Assembly: GCA_027451645.1 (NCBI GenBank) | Contig: DAIDIX010000043.1 | Location: forward strand, 1-10,504 | DNA length: 10,504 nt | Origin: Candidatus Dormiibacterota bacterium | GTDB taxonomy: Bacteria; Chloroflexota; Dormibacteria; Aeolococcales; Aeolococcaceae | Direction of reading: 5' to 3' | Part shown: one piece after another, positions 5,451-10,504 of the stretch | Layout of the letters: the number at the start of each line of letters is the position of its first letter | Position numbering within the stretch: position 1 is the first letter of the stretch | Program-made: the position numbers and the translations under genes | The notes under the pieces: generated by a model | The model's input: the letters and a program-made list of their open reading frames with translations, nothing else | Databases searched by the model: none | What the model was told of the DNA's origin: nothing

Positions 5451-8003
5451 CGGAGTTCCCGCTGCATCACATGCATTCGCCCGGATGACTCGATGCATCT
5501 CGTCAATGCTGTCGCGAAGAATTCTCACTGCAGGATCAGGGAGATCCCCTTCGAGAAGTTTCTCAAGCTCAGCAAGCGATGCAGCATCAGTCACATGCAG
5601 CGGGAATGCGAGCCTCGTCAGTTCACGAGCCTCGACAGCTGACCACGTCCCAGTCCACAGTTCCTCCACGAATGTACAGTACTGAGTGACATAGGGAGAA
5701 AGAAGCTCCTTCTGATCCCACCGCTGAAAACCTTCAAGCCATGCAATGCGCTCGTAGAGACTTGCATTGGTACTGGCTGTAGCGTTGCGCCATGCCTCCT
5801 CCTTCGCTTCCCGGGATGGCTGAAGTGCCTTCGCAGTAATGAGGTTGCGCTGACCCTGATCTGTCGTGTCACGGAGTGCTTCCGCATTCAGCAGCTCCGG
5901 TTCACACATGCCGTGTGAAGCAAGTGCAAAAATGATGTCCCAGCGCACGACCTGATCGAGCAATAGGCCCGTGATTTCCACAGAGCCATCAAGGAGATGC
6001 TGCAGGAGTTCGAGTTCATCCTTCGACTCTGCCAAGGAAATGAAGCTTCGTGCCCAGAGATACTGGGAATCACTTCCCTCACGTGAAGAAAGCATGATTC
6101 GCCGTGCCTGTGCTGTGAGGTGTTCCCTGTATGCGAAGCGATTGCTCTCAGCAGCATATCGGGTGAGAGCAGTTTTCGCTTTCCCAAGGAGCCCCCTCGT
6201 ACCCTCAAGAACGGCCATGACTGTCTCCTCGGGTGCATGCTCCACTATGCACGCGATATATGTCCCAGCAGTCAGCTCCCCATCCCGAACCATGTCCCAG
6301 AGAATGCCCCAGCATGTGGCACGGGCAAGGGGGTCAGCGAGTGCGCTCAGGTGCGTGCGAACAGTCTCAAGGGAATGTGGGTCGAGACGTATCTTTCCAT
6401 ACGTGAGATCGTCATCATTGACAAGAAGAAGGTCCGGAACGGGGCGACTGTTGAACCCGGCCAACACCGTGGTCGGTGATGAAACCGAAAGGGTTGCTTC
6501 CTCCTGGTGCAGACGCTCAAGCACACCTTCCCCATTCATGCTATATGCACCAACCCGGATCACATGGGGACGGAGGAGGTCATCGCCAGCACCATGGGAT
6601 TGACGGAGACTCAGGGACGATACGTTTCCCCCTGTCTCTCCCACTTCCGCTACTATCGTGTTCATGCCCTGTGTCTCAAGCCATGCATGCGCCCACTCCC
6701 TCAGGGTGCGGCCTGAAGCTATCTCCATCTCGTGAAGGTATTCCTCAAGGCTTGCATTGCTGCAGGCATACCTTGCGAAGTATGAACGGAGTCCGCTGAT
6801 GAATGATGGATACCCAATGAACGCAATGAGCTGGCGAAGTGCAGCACCACCCTTTGCATAGCTGATTCCATCGAAGTTCTCGAGGGCACGGCTTACTGGC
6901 TTCGCAACATCTGCAATGGGATGGCTGGATGGAAGCTGGTCATCCGCCAGCCCCCACGATTTCCGCCCATTGGCAAAGGTTGCCCAGACATGGGATTCCG
7001 GCGAGATTGCCTCCTGTGAGAGCTTCTCGAAAAGATCTGCTGAACTCTCGTTCAGCCAGAGGTCCTTCCACTGCCTCAGGGTTACCTCATCGCCAAACCA
7101 CATATGGGCCATCTCATGGAGAATGAACTCCATCATCATGTCCTTCTGTGCATCCGTCTTCTTTCCCTTGAAGACGCACAGCTCATCCCGGAACGTCACA
7201 CATCCAAGGTTCTCCATGGCACCTGAATTGAACTCTGGGCACAGCACCTGGTCGTATTTCGGACAGGGAAGAGGTCGCCCGAAGAGCTCCGTATAGTACA
7301 CGAGACCCTGCTCTGTGACATCGAATATGAACGCATCATCCAGGAACGGCTCGAGCGTTGCGCGCACATAGATGCCAAGCGGTATTCCAGTGGCAGTCAT
7401 TCTGTGCCGGGATACAAACGGGCCAGTGCACCATGCCATGAGATATGTGGAGATGGGCAGTGTTTCCTCGAAAACGGTAGTCGCACGTCCTGCAGCGGAT
7501 GAGACCGAGTGCACCGGGTAATTGCTGATTGCTACCCACTTCTCAGGGGCAGTGAGATGAAGTACAAACCGGCCCTTGATGTCTGGCTGGTCAAAACACG
7601 GAAACCACCTGTGTGCATCAAACGGCTCACAGTTCGTATACATGTAGAGGCGACCATCAGTATCGACTGTCCTGTGAAGACCGATTCCTGCCCGCGAATA
7701 CCGGAATGATGCCTGAATCTCAAGCGTGTTCTCACCAGTTCTGCAGTCCTCACAGAAGATCCGGAAATTGCGGAATGCATCGTGTGGCAGAGGACTGCCA
7801 TTGAGGACAGCCTGCTCCACATTTACTGCATCGCAGTCAACCCATGTCGATGCGGATGCACTCAGGAAGTGGATCGTTGTACTGCAGGAAAACACCTCTT
7901 CCGACGGATCATCGGAAACGGTGACTGCAACTTCGTAGTGGACATTGCTGATATCCTTGGCACGCTGTTCCGCTTCTTCGGGAAACTGATCATCGCTCTG
8001 CAT
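5445..8003 (-). CDS. pepN: Aminopeptidase N, M1 family zinc metallopeptidase
   Basis: An 852-residue cytosolic enzyme that removes N-terminal amino acids from peptides. The substrate-recognition motif GAMEN is at 261-265. The zinc site HEMAH at 296-300 is followed after exactly 18 residues by Glu319 (LWLNES), giving ligands H296, H300 and E319. The likely transition-state Tyr is Y382 in GISYAKGG. The N-terminal beta-sandwich domain includes HRTVDTDGRLYMYTNCEPFDAHRWFPCFDQPDIKGRF-type M1 sequence (about 110-147). The C-terminal half is a helical ERAP1-C-like domain with LARATCWGILWDMVRDGELTA. Length and sequence match the actinobacterial PepN type. Translation is set at ATG 8003, preceded by GAGGAAGGTAC; two in-frame ATGs further upstream lack a good SD and would add unrelated residues. 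It is divergent from the small membrane-protein gene starting at 8127, with 123 bp between them. Confidence 0.96.
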   Translation of the reverse strand: MQSDDQFPEEAEQRAKDISNVHYEVAVTVSDDPSEEVFSCSTTIHFLSASASTWVDCDAVNVEQAVLNGSPLPHDAFRNFRIFCEDCRTGENTLEIQASFRYSRAGIGLHRTVDTDGRLYMYTNCEPFDAHRWFPCFDQPDIKGRFVLHLTAPEKWVAISNYPVHSVSSAAGRATTVFEETLPISTYLMAWCTGPFVSRHRMTATGIPLGIYVRATLEPFLDDAFIFDVTEQGLVYYTELFGRPLPCPKYDQVLCPEFNSGAMENLGCVTFRDELCVFKGKKTDAQKDMMMEFILHEMAHMWFGDEVTLRQWKDLWLNESSADLFEKLSQEAISPESHVWATFANGRKSWGLADDQLPSSHPIADVAKPVSRALENFDGISYAKGGAALRQLIAFIGYPSFISGLRSYFARYACSNASLEEYLHEMEIASGRTLREWAHAWLETQGMNTIVAEVGETGGNVSSLSLRQSHGAGDDLLRPHVIRVGAYSMNGEGVLERLHQEEATLSVSSPTTVLAGFNSRPVPDLLLVNDDDLTYGKIRLDPHSLETVRTHLSALADPLARATCWGILWDMVRDGELTAGTYIACIVEHAPEETVMAVLEGTRGLLGKAKTALTRYAAESNRFAYREHLTAQARRIMLSSREGSDSQYLWARSFISLAESKDELELLQHLLDGSVEITGLLLDQVVRWDIIFALASHGMCEPELLNAEALRDTTDQGQRNLITAKALQPSREAKEEAWRNATASTNASLYERIAWLEGFQRWDQKELLSPYVTQYCTFVEELWTGTWSAVEARELTRLAFPLHVTDAASLAELEKLLEGDLPDPAVRILRDSIDEMHRVIRANACDAAGTPG

Positions 8004-8039
8004 GTACCTTCCTCGCTCCCGCATATCCCAGTGCCCATA

Positions 8040-8054
8040 CAGCACAATGTGCTG
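8040..8054. promoter_or_regulatory. Dyad in the pepN leader (7-bp arms)
   Basis: CAGCACA (8040-8046), one A, then TGTGCTG (8048-8054) form a 15-bp near-perfect dyad in the divergent region upstream of pepN. Position suits an operator affecting pepN. No regulator is identified. Confidence 0.35.
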
Positions 8055-8066
8055 CACGATACCAGA

Positions 8067-8084
8067 AACCACTCCGCTGTGGTT
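8067..8084. promoter_or_regulatory. Second dyad in the divergent pepN region (6-bp arms)
   Basis: AACCAC (8067-8072) and GTGGTT (8079-8084) are separated by six bases. The dyad sits just upstream of the plus-strand promoter at 8092-8120 and within the pepN upstream region, so it could affect either gene. Six-base arms can arise by chance. Confidence 0.3.
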
Positions 8085-8091
8085 CACGCAC

Positions 8092-8120
8092 TGTACATTC
8101 TGCATCACCTGCACTACAAT
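8092..8120 (+). promoter_or_regulatory. Promoter for a leaderless transcript of the small membrane-protein gene
   Basis: TGTACA (8092-8097; four of six matches to TTGACA), a 17-base spacer, then TACAAT (8115-8120; five of six matches to TATAAT). Transcription would begin six to seven bases past the -10, that is, at the G of GTG 8127. This fits a leaderless mRNA, common in actinobacteria, and explains why no Shine-Dalgarno sequence is found. Confidence 0.6.
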
Positions 8121-8126
8121 GCAGCC

Positions 8127-8807
8127 GTGGCTCCTTCAGCACAACCCCTCGATGACATCCTCACAAAAGCCATTGGCATCGTACACGAAGTGCAGTCTCA
8201 GGAGCGGCAGCTTCTCAGCCCAGGGTCTTCCGATCCTGTCTCCTACACTGTCGTGCACGGGACAGCTGGCAAGGTGCAGGGTACTGGTACAGCGTGGTGG
8301 AGTGGCACAGATATCCGCATCCAGGATGCATCCGGAACCACTGTCTACTCCGTTCCACTCTCTGCCATCTCCAGCTACACGAGCTTCAACCGACACACGC
8401 TGAGACTCATGACAGCCTCTGACATCCTGGAACTCGTATTCCCCATTCATGACGAGTACCAGACCAGGGTTGCTGCCATTCGGCAACGGGTTGCGGATGG
8501 CATATCACCATATCTTGCTGCATCAGCCGATTCCCTCTCTCTCGGACTCGCAGGAGATACGAACCGTGTCCTGCTCTCCATGCCTGACATTGTCTCCCAG
8601 CAGTACCTGTCCCATGCAATCCGGTGGAAGGACAGTCTTGAAGCAGCATCCATTCCCAATCTTGCCCAAATGGAGATCAATCAGGTTGCGAACGGCAGGC
8701 GGACAGGAAACAGCCGTGTCAGCTATGTTCTTCTTGCAGTCGTTTTGATCTGCATTATTCTCGTCATCCTGTTCAGATTTTTTTCGGCAATGAACAGCTT
8801 GCCATAG
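8127..8807 (+). CDS. Small tail-anchored membrane protein with possible PH/GRAM-like domain
   Basis: A 226-residue protein I cannot assign to a named family. Residues 1-35 look helical (DDILTKAIGIVHEVQSQERQLL). A beta-rich segment at about 38-105 has the rhythm of a PH or GRAM domain: YTVVHGTAGKVQGTGTAWWSGTDIRIQD, then VPLSAISSY, TLRLMTASDILELVFP. A charged helical stretch follows. One strong transmembrane helix lies near the C-terminus (about 199-219, SYVLLAVVLICIILVILFRFF) with a six-residue tail, so the body would face the cytoplasm as a tail-anchored protein. The frame is open for 115 more codons upstream, but that part is antisense to pepN. GTG at 8127 is chosen because a TGTACA-N17-TACAAT promoter ends 6 nt before it. 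GTGs at 8049 and 8079 are alternatives without SDs. Function is unknown. Confidence 0.7.
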   Translation: MAPSAQPLDDILTKAIGIVHEVQSQERQLLSPGSSDPVSYTVVHGTAGKVQGTGTAWWSGTDIRIQDASGTTVYSVPLSAISSYTSFNRHTLRLMTASDILELVFPIHDEYQTRVAAIRQRVADGISPYLAASADSLSLGLAGDTNRVLLSMPDIVSQQYLSHAIRWKDSLEAASIPNLAQMEINQVANGRRTGNSRVSYVLLAVVLICIILVILFRFFSAMNSLP

Positions 8808-8823
8808 CAGGCCCGATCCTGCA

Positions 8824-8846
8824 CCACGCAATTCCGTATTGTGTGG
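8824..8846. terminator. Hairpin between the small membrane-protein gene and the DinB gene
   Basis: CCACGCAAT (8824-8832) pairs with ATTGTGTGG (8838-8846) around a 5-base loop, with one G-U pair in RNA. It lies 16 bases past the stop at 8807 and about 50 before the DinB start. No T-tract follows, so it could be a weak terminator or a regulatory dyad for the DinB gene. Confidence 0.35.
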
Positions 8847-8894
8847 AATGTGGATATGGCAGTGGGAATCTTCCAGAAGCACAGGAGCAGGGCT

Positions 8895-9416
8895 ATGAAC
8901 GGCATTCAGGTGATTCTTGACGGTTTTTCCCGAATAGAGGAGCTTGTGCCAGCTGCACTTGCTGATCTGAGCCCGGATGAGCTCCTTGTGAGACAGGATC
9001 CTGATGCAAATTCAGTAGCATGGCTGATCTGGCACCTTACACGTGTCCAGGATGCCCAGATCGCAGACCTTGCAGCAGCAGAGCAGGCATGGAAGTCAAT
9101 GGGCTGGTCAGCACAGTTCAGTCTTCCCTATGACCAGGGAGCAACTGGATATGGACAGAGCTCCACCGAGGTCGGTGCGTTCTCTGCTGCTGACAGTACG
9201 ATGCTTCTCGGCTACTTCCACGACACCGCAGCTGCAAGCAGATCATTTCTTGCGACACTGCACGATGATGATCTCGATACGATTGTTGACACACGGTGGG
9301 ATCCACCAGTTTCGATGGGCACCCGTCTTGTCAGCATCATATCTGATGACATACAGCATGCAGGTCAGGCAGCATATCTTCGTGGAATCCTGATGCGCTC
9401 ACGGCACATGCAGTGA
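8895..9416 (+). CDS. DinB/DUF664 family protein (putative mycothiol-dependent enzyme fold)
   Basis: A 173-residue four-helix-bundle protein of the DinB/DUF664 group, whose actinobacterial members include mycothiol-dependent metal enzymes and many of unknown reaction. Family features visible are SVAWLIWHLTRVQD (H47 as likely metal ligand), QAWKSMGW, FSLPYDQGATGYGQSSTEV (the conserved Gly-Tyr-Gly segment), RWDPPVSMGTRLVSIISDDIQHAGQAAYLRGIL (H155 as second likely ligand). The start is ATG at 8895: AGGAG lies 7 nt upstream, and the family motif begins soon after. Earlier in-frame ATGs (8841, 8856) lack an SD and one lies inside a hairpin arm. It is co-directional with the gene before it but 87 bp apart, so it may have its own promoter. 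It ends convergently with the thioredoxin gene. The substrate cannot be read from sequence. Confidence 0.85.
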   Translation: MNGIQVILDGFSRIEELVPAALADLSPDELLVRQDPDANSVAWLIWHLTRVQDAQIADLAAAEQAWKSMGWSAQFSLPYDQGATGYGQSSTEVGAFSAADSTMLLGYFHDTAAASRSFLATLHDDDLDTIVDTRWDPPVSMGTRLVSIISDDIQHAGQAAYLRGILMRSRHMQ

Positions 9417-9435
9417 GTTCACGCAGGAATGACCT

Positions 9436-9464
9436 CAGCAGCATGCCTAGGAGGCATGCTGCTG
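9436..9464. terminator. Bidirectional terminator hairpin overlapping the thioredoxin stop codon
   Basis: CAGCAGCATGCC (9436-9447) is the exact reverse complement of 9453-9464, giving a 12-bp stem and 5-base loop (TAGGA). It lies between two convergent genes. The thioredoxin stop codon (9449-9447) falls in the loop/arm junction, and one arm encodes the protein's final Gln-Gln-His-Ala. There is no T-tract on either side. Confidence 0.62.
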
Positions 9465-9815
9465 GTCCGCGACTTTTCTCCGGATCTCATCCATGTCGAG
9501 AGCACGGACCTGGGAGATAAGGTCACTAAGTGCTTCCTTGGGAAGTGCACCAGGTCGCATGTAGACGATGACATTCTCCCGGAGCACCATGAGAGTCGGA
9601 ATGGACATGATGTTGAAGCCTGCTGCAAGCCCCTGCTCCTCTTCCGTGTTGACTTTCGCAAATACGAGATCCGGATTCTCCTCTGAGGCTGTTTCAAACA
9701 CAGGTGCGAATGCACGACACGGTGGACACCACGATGCCCAGAAATCAAACAGCACGATATCGTTTTCTTCAATAAGTGATTCGAAATTGGCTTCAGTTGC
9801 CGTAACGGTTGCCAT
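9447..9815 (-). CDS. Thioredoxin with CPPC active site
   Basis: A 122-residue cytoplasmic thioredoxin-fold protein, likely a dithiol-disulfide reductant. The active site reads FWASWCPPCRAFAPVF with cysteines 30 and 33. D24 sits at the buried-Asp position, and the cis-Pro loop is SIPT (P73). The overall sequence is TrxA-like (no signal peptide or membrane helix), but the motif is CPPC rather than the usual CGPC; CPPC is more often seen in TlpA/ResA-type proteins and changes redox potential. The C-terminal extension (LISQVRALDMDEIRRKVADQQHAS) is typical of the longer actinobacterial thioredoxins. The start is ATG 9815 with AAGGAG 5 nt upstream; an in-frame ATG 25 codons earlier reads through the operator palindrome and is rejected. 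It lies 83 bp downstream of a CsoR-family repressor gene, with a 20-bp operator-like palindrome between them, so it is probably the repressor's target. Confidence 0.92.
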   Translation of the reverse strand: MATVTATEANFESLIEENDIVLFDFWASWCPPCRAFAPVFETASEENPDLVFAKVNTEEEQGLAAGFNIMSIPTLMVLRENVIVYMRPGALPKEALSDLISQVRALDMDEIRRKVADQQHAS

Positions 9816-9864
9816 GCTCTCTCCTTGTTTGCTGCTGCCACCACTATGTGCCAGCATGCCAACT

Positions 9865-9884
9865 GTATACCCATATGGGTATAC
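9865..9884. promoter_or_regulatory. 20-bp perfect palindrome, probable operator of the CsoR-family repressor
   Basis: GTATACCCATATGGGTATAC is its own reverse complement. CsoR/RcnR-family repressors bind AT-flanked C-tract/G-tract inverted repeats of this kind (TATACCC-N4-GGGTATA-like), and a gene of that family ends 15 bp away. The palindrome lies 50 bp upstream of the thioredoxin start. Binding there could repress thioredoxin; no equal copy is seen upstream of the repressor itself. Confidence 0.68.
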
Positions 9885-9898
9885 GATCACACCTGGGC

Positions 9899-10171
9899 TC
9901 AGGCAAGCTTCATGAAGAGTTCCTGAAAGAGCAGGATGGGATCCTGTCCGTCTTCACCAGCATGGTCAGGATGCTGGAGACAGTCTGTCACTCCAGCAGC
10001 GACAATGCGGAATCCCGTCTGTTCGAGTGCCTTTGCTGCTGCAGCAATCTGGGTGACAATCTCGCGGCATTCTCGACCCTGGTCAATCATTCTCTCAATG
10101 CCCCGAACCTGGCCACCAATCCTGCGGAGGCGCTTTCTTACATCATCTTTTATATCTGGCTGCAGTTCCAC
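9899..10171 (-). CDS. CsoR/RcnR-family (DUF156) transcriptional repressor, CstR-like Cys pair
   Basis: A 90-residue all-helical DNA-binding repressor; the family forms tetramers of helix bundles. Helix 1 carries the conserved RKRLRRIGGQVRGIERMI (12-29). Cysteines stand at C35 (GRECREIVTQI) and C64 (AAGVTDCL). In copper-sensing CsoR a His lies four residues before the second Cys; here that position is G60. The Cu(I) C-H-C site is therefore incomplete and the pattern resembles the x-C-x-C type of CstR persulfide sensors. Later histidines H67 and H70 could still modify this. I place the start at GTG 10171, which leaves 6 nt from GGAGG (10182-10178) and yields the family-like N-terminus MEL. ATG at 10174 adds one residue but leaves only 3 nt. 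The downstream gene is a thioredoxin behind a fitting palindrome, which supports a thiol-stress role. Confidence 0.88.
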   Translation of the reverse strand: MELQPDIKDDVRKRLRRIGGQVRGIERMIDQGRECREIVTQIAAAAKALEQTGFRIVAAGVTDCLQHPDHAGEDGQDPILLFQELFMKLA

Positions 10172-10177
10172 CATGCA

Positions 10178-10182
10178 CCTCC
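10178..10182 (-). promoter_or_regulatory. Ribosome binding site of the repressor gene
   Basis: GGAGG on the minus strand at 10182-10178. Spacing is 6 nt to GTG 10171 and 3 nt to ATG 10174. Spacing elsewhere in this window is 5 to 7 nt, so GTG is favoured, though the difference is one residue. Confidence 0.6.
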
Positions 10183-10200
10183 ACTCACACTCAACAGCTG

Positions 10201-10212
10201 CTCCTGCAGGAG
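10201..10212. repeat. 12-bp palindrome upstream of the repressor gene
   Basis: CTCCTGCAGGAG is a perfect palindrome in the 88-bp gap between the unidentified upstream gene and the repressor start. It has no resemblance to the 20-bp ACCC/GGGT palindrome. It may be a local operator or chance. Confidence 0.25.
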
Positions 10213-10259
10213 TCCCGTATTCCCTGTCAGAAGAATTCGTGCACCCGCACATGTTGCAA

Positions 10260-10504
10260 TCACGATATACCCTGTCTCCCCTTCCTGACACTCCTCAGGG
10301 TGGGCATGAACATCTGTCCGAGCGACCGAAGCCGCTCTCCAGCAGTCGGCGCCTTCCAGACTGGCGCAACAGTGCTTCCTGAAGCCCACTGCGTGACAGA
10401 AGTTCTCCCTACAGCAACACCTTCAGCAGGATCAAGGAACTGTGTCACACCGTGATTTCCCCCAACAGGGATGACATCGACAGCATGTCCACGACGACGG
10501 GCAG
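10260..10504 (-). CDS. Unidentified protein, C-terminal part (runs off right edge)
   Basis: An open frame enters from the right edge and ends at TGA 10262-10260, giving about 80 residues. The visible part begins RRGHAVDVIPVGGNHGVTQF and continues LDPAEGVAVGRTSVTQWASG, ending in a basic tail (TLRSVRKGRQGIS). I do not recognise the family. GGNHGVTQ and DPAEGVAVGRTS look like conserved loop sequences of an enzyme core. The frame is favoured over the two overlapping minus-strand frames, which are rich in Cys, Trp and Arg and read like shadows. It is co-directional with the repressor, 88 bp upstream of it. Function cannot be stated from this fragment. Confidence 0.6.
   Translation of the reverse strand, partial: ARRRGHAVDVIPVGGNHGVTQFLDPAEGVAVGRTSVTQWASGSTVAPVWKAPTAGERLRSLGQMFMPTLRSVRKGRQGIS

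Noticed and set aside
7782..8126. Upstream extension of the small membrane-protein frame antisense to pepN
   Set aside because: The open frame continues into pepN, but that sequence mirrors pepN codons. A good -35/-10 pair points to GTG 8127 as the first transcribed codon.
9816..9890. Longer thioredoxin start 25 codons upstream
   Set aside because: It would translate through the operator-like palindrome and ribosome site, and the added residues do not resemble thioredoxin.
10150..10389. 79-codon minus-strand frame overlapping the repressor start
   Set aside because: It overlaps both the repressor start and the better-supported partial gene, and its composition (Cys, Trp, Arg) looks like an out-of-frame reading.
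1..10504. CRISPR arrays, tRNA or rRNA genes, insertion sequences, phage genes
   Set aside because: No spaced direct repeats, no cloverleaf-like segments, no transposase or integrase motifs were found on either strand.

Overview
The window looks like a chromosomal segment of a high-GC-type Gram-positive bacterium (Actinomycetota) whose base composition is only mildly GC-rich. The basis is gene content. It has a DinB/DUF664 protein of the mycothiol-linked type, an actinobacterial-type PepN, a CsoR-family repressor with the actinobacterial 'FRIVAAG..DC' core, and one gene whose promoter geometry indicates a leaderless GTG start. I cannot name a genus. No tRNA, rRNA, CRISPR, transposase or phage gene is visible.

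Layout, left to right. (1) 1-818, minus strand: the start of a secreted glycine-rich protein that runs off the left edge, preceded by a short upstream region with a possible 12-codon leader ORF and a dyad. (2) 1013-1049: a perfect 18-bp inverted repeat behind acs. (3) 1060-3690, minus strand: an acetate module, satP (acetate/succinate permease) then acs (acetyl-CoA synthetase), 21 nt apart with identical AGGAGG-N6-ATG initiation sites. (4) 3886-5313, minus strand: a metallo-beta-lactamase/beta-CASP nuclease-like protein. (5) 5445-8003, minus strand: aminopeptidase N. (6) 8127-8807, plus strand: a tail-anchored small membrane protein with a possible PH/GRAM-like domain, divergent from pepN. (7) 8895-9416, plus strand: a DinB-fold protein. 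(8) 9447-9815 and 9899-10171, minus strand: a CPPC thioredoxin and a CsoR/CstR-type repressor, separated by a perfect 20-bp palindrome with the ACCC/GGGT arms expected of this repressor family. (9) 10260-10504, minus strand: the C-terminal end of an unrecognised protein.

Together the genes describe central metabolism (acetate uptake and activation to acetyl-CoA), peptide and RNA turnover, and a thiol/redox patch (DinB protein, thioredoxin, Cys-based repressor). The most notable unit is the repressor-palindrome-thioredoxin cassette. The repressor keeps both conserved cysteines but has Gly where copper-sensing CsoR proteins have His, which points to persulfide or another thiol-reactive signal rather than copper. 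Nothing in the window is clearly a new defence or mobile system. The other observations are mostly regulatory: a leaderless promoter, hairpins overlapping stop codons, dyads in the divergent pepN region, and repeats upstream of satP.
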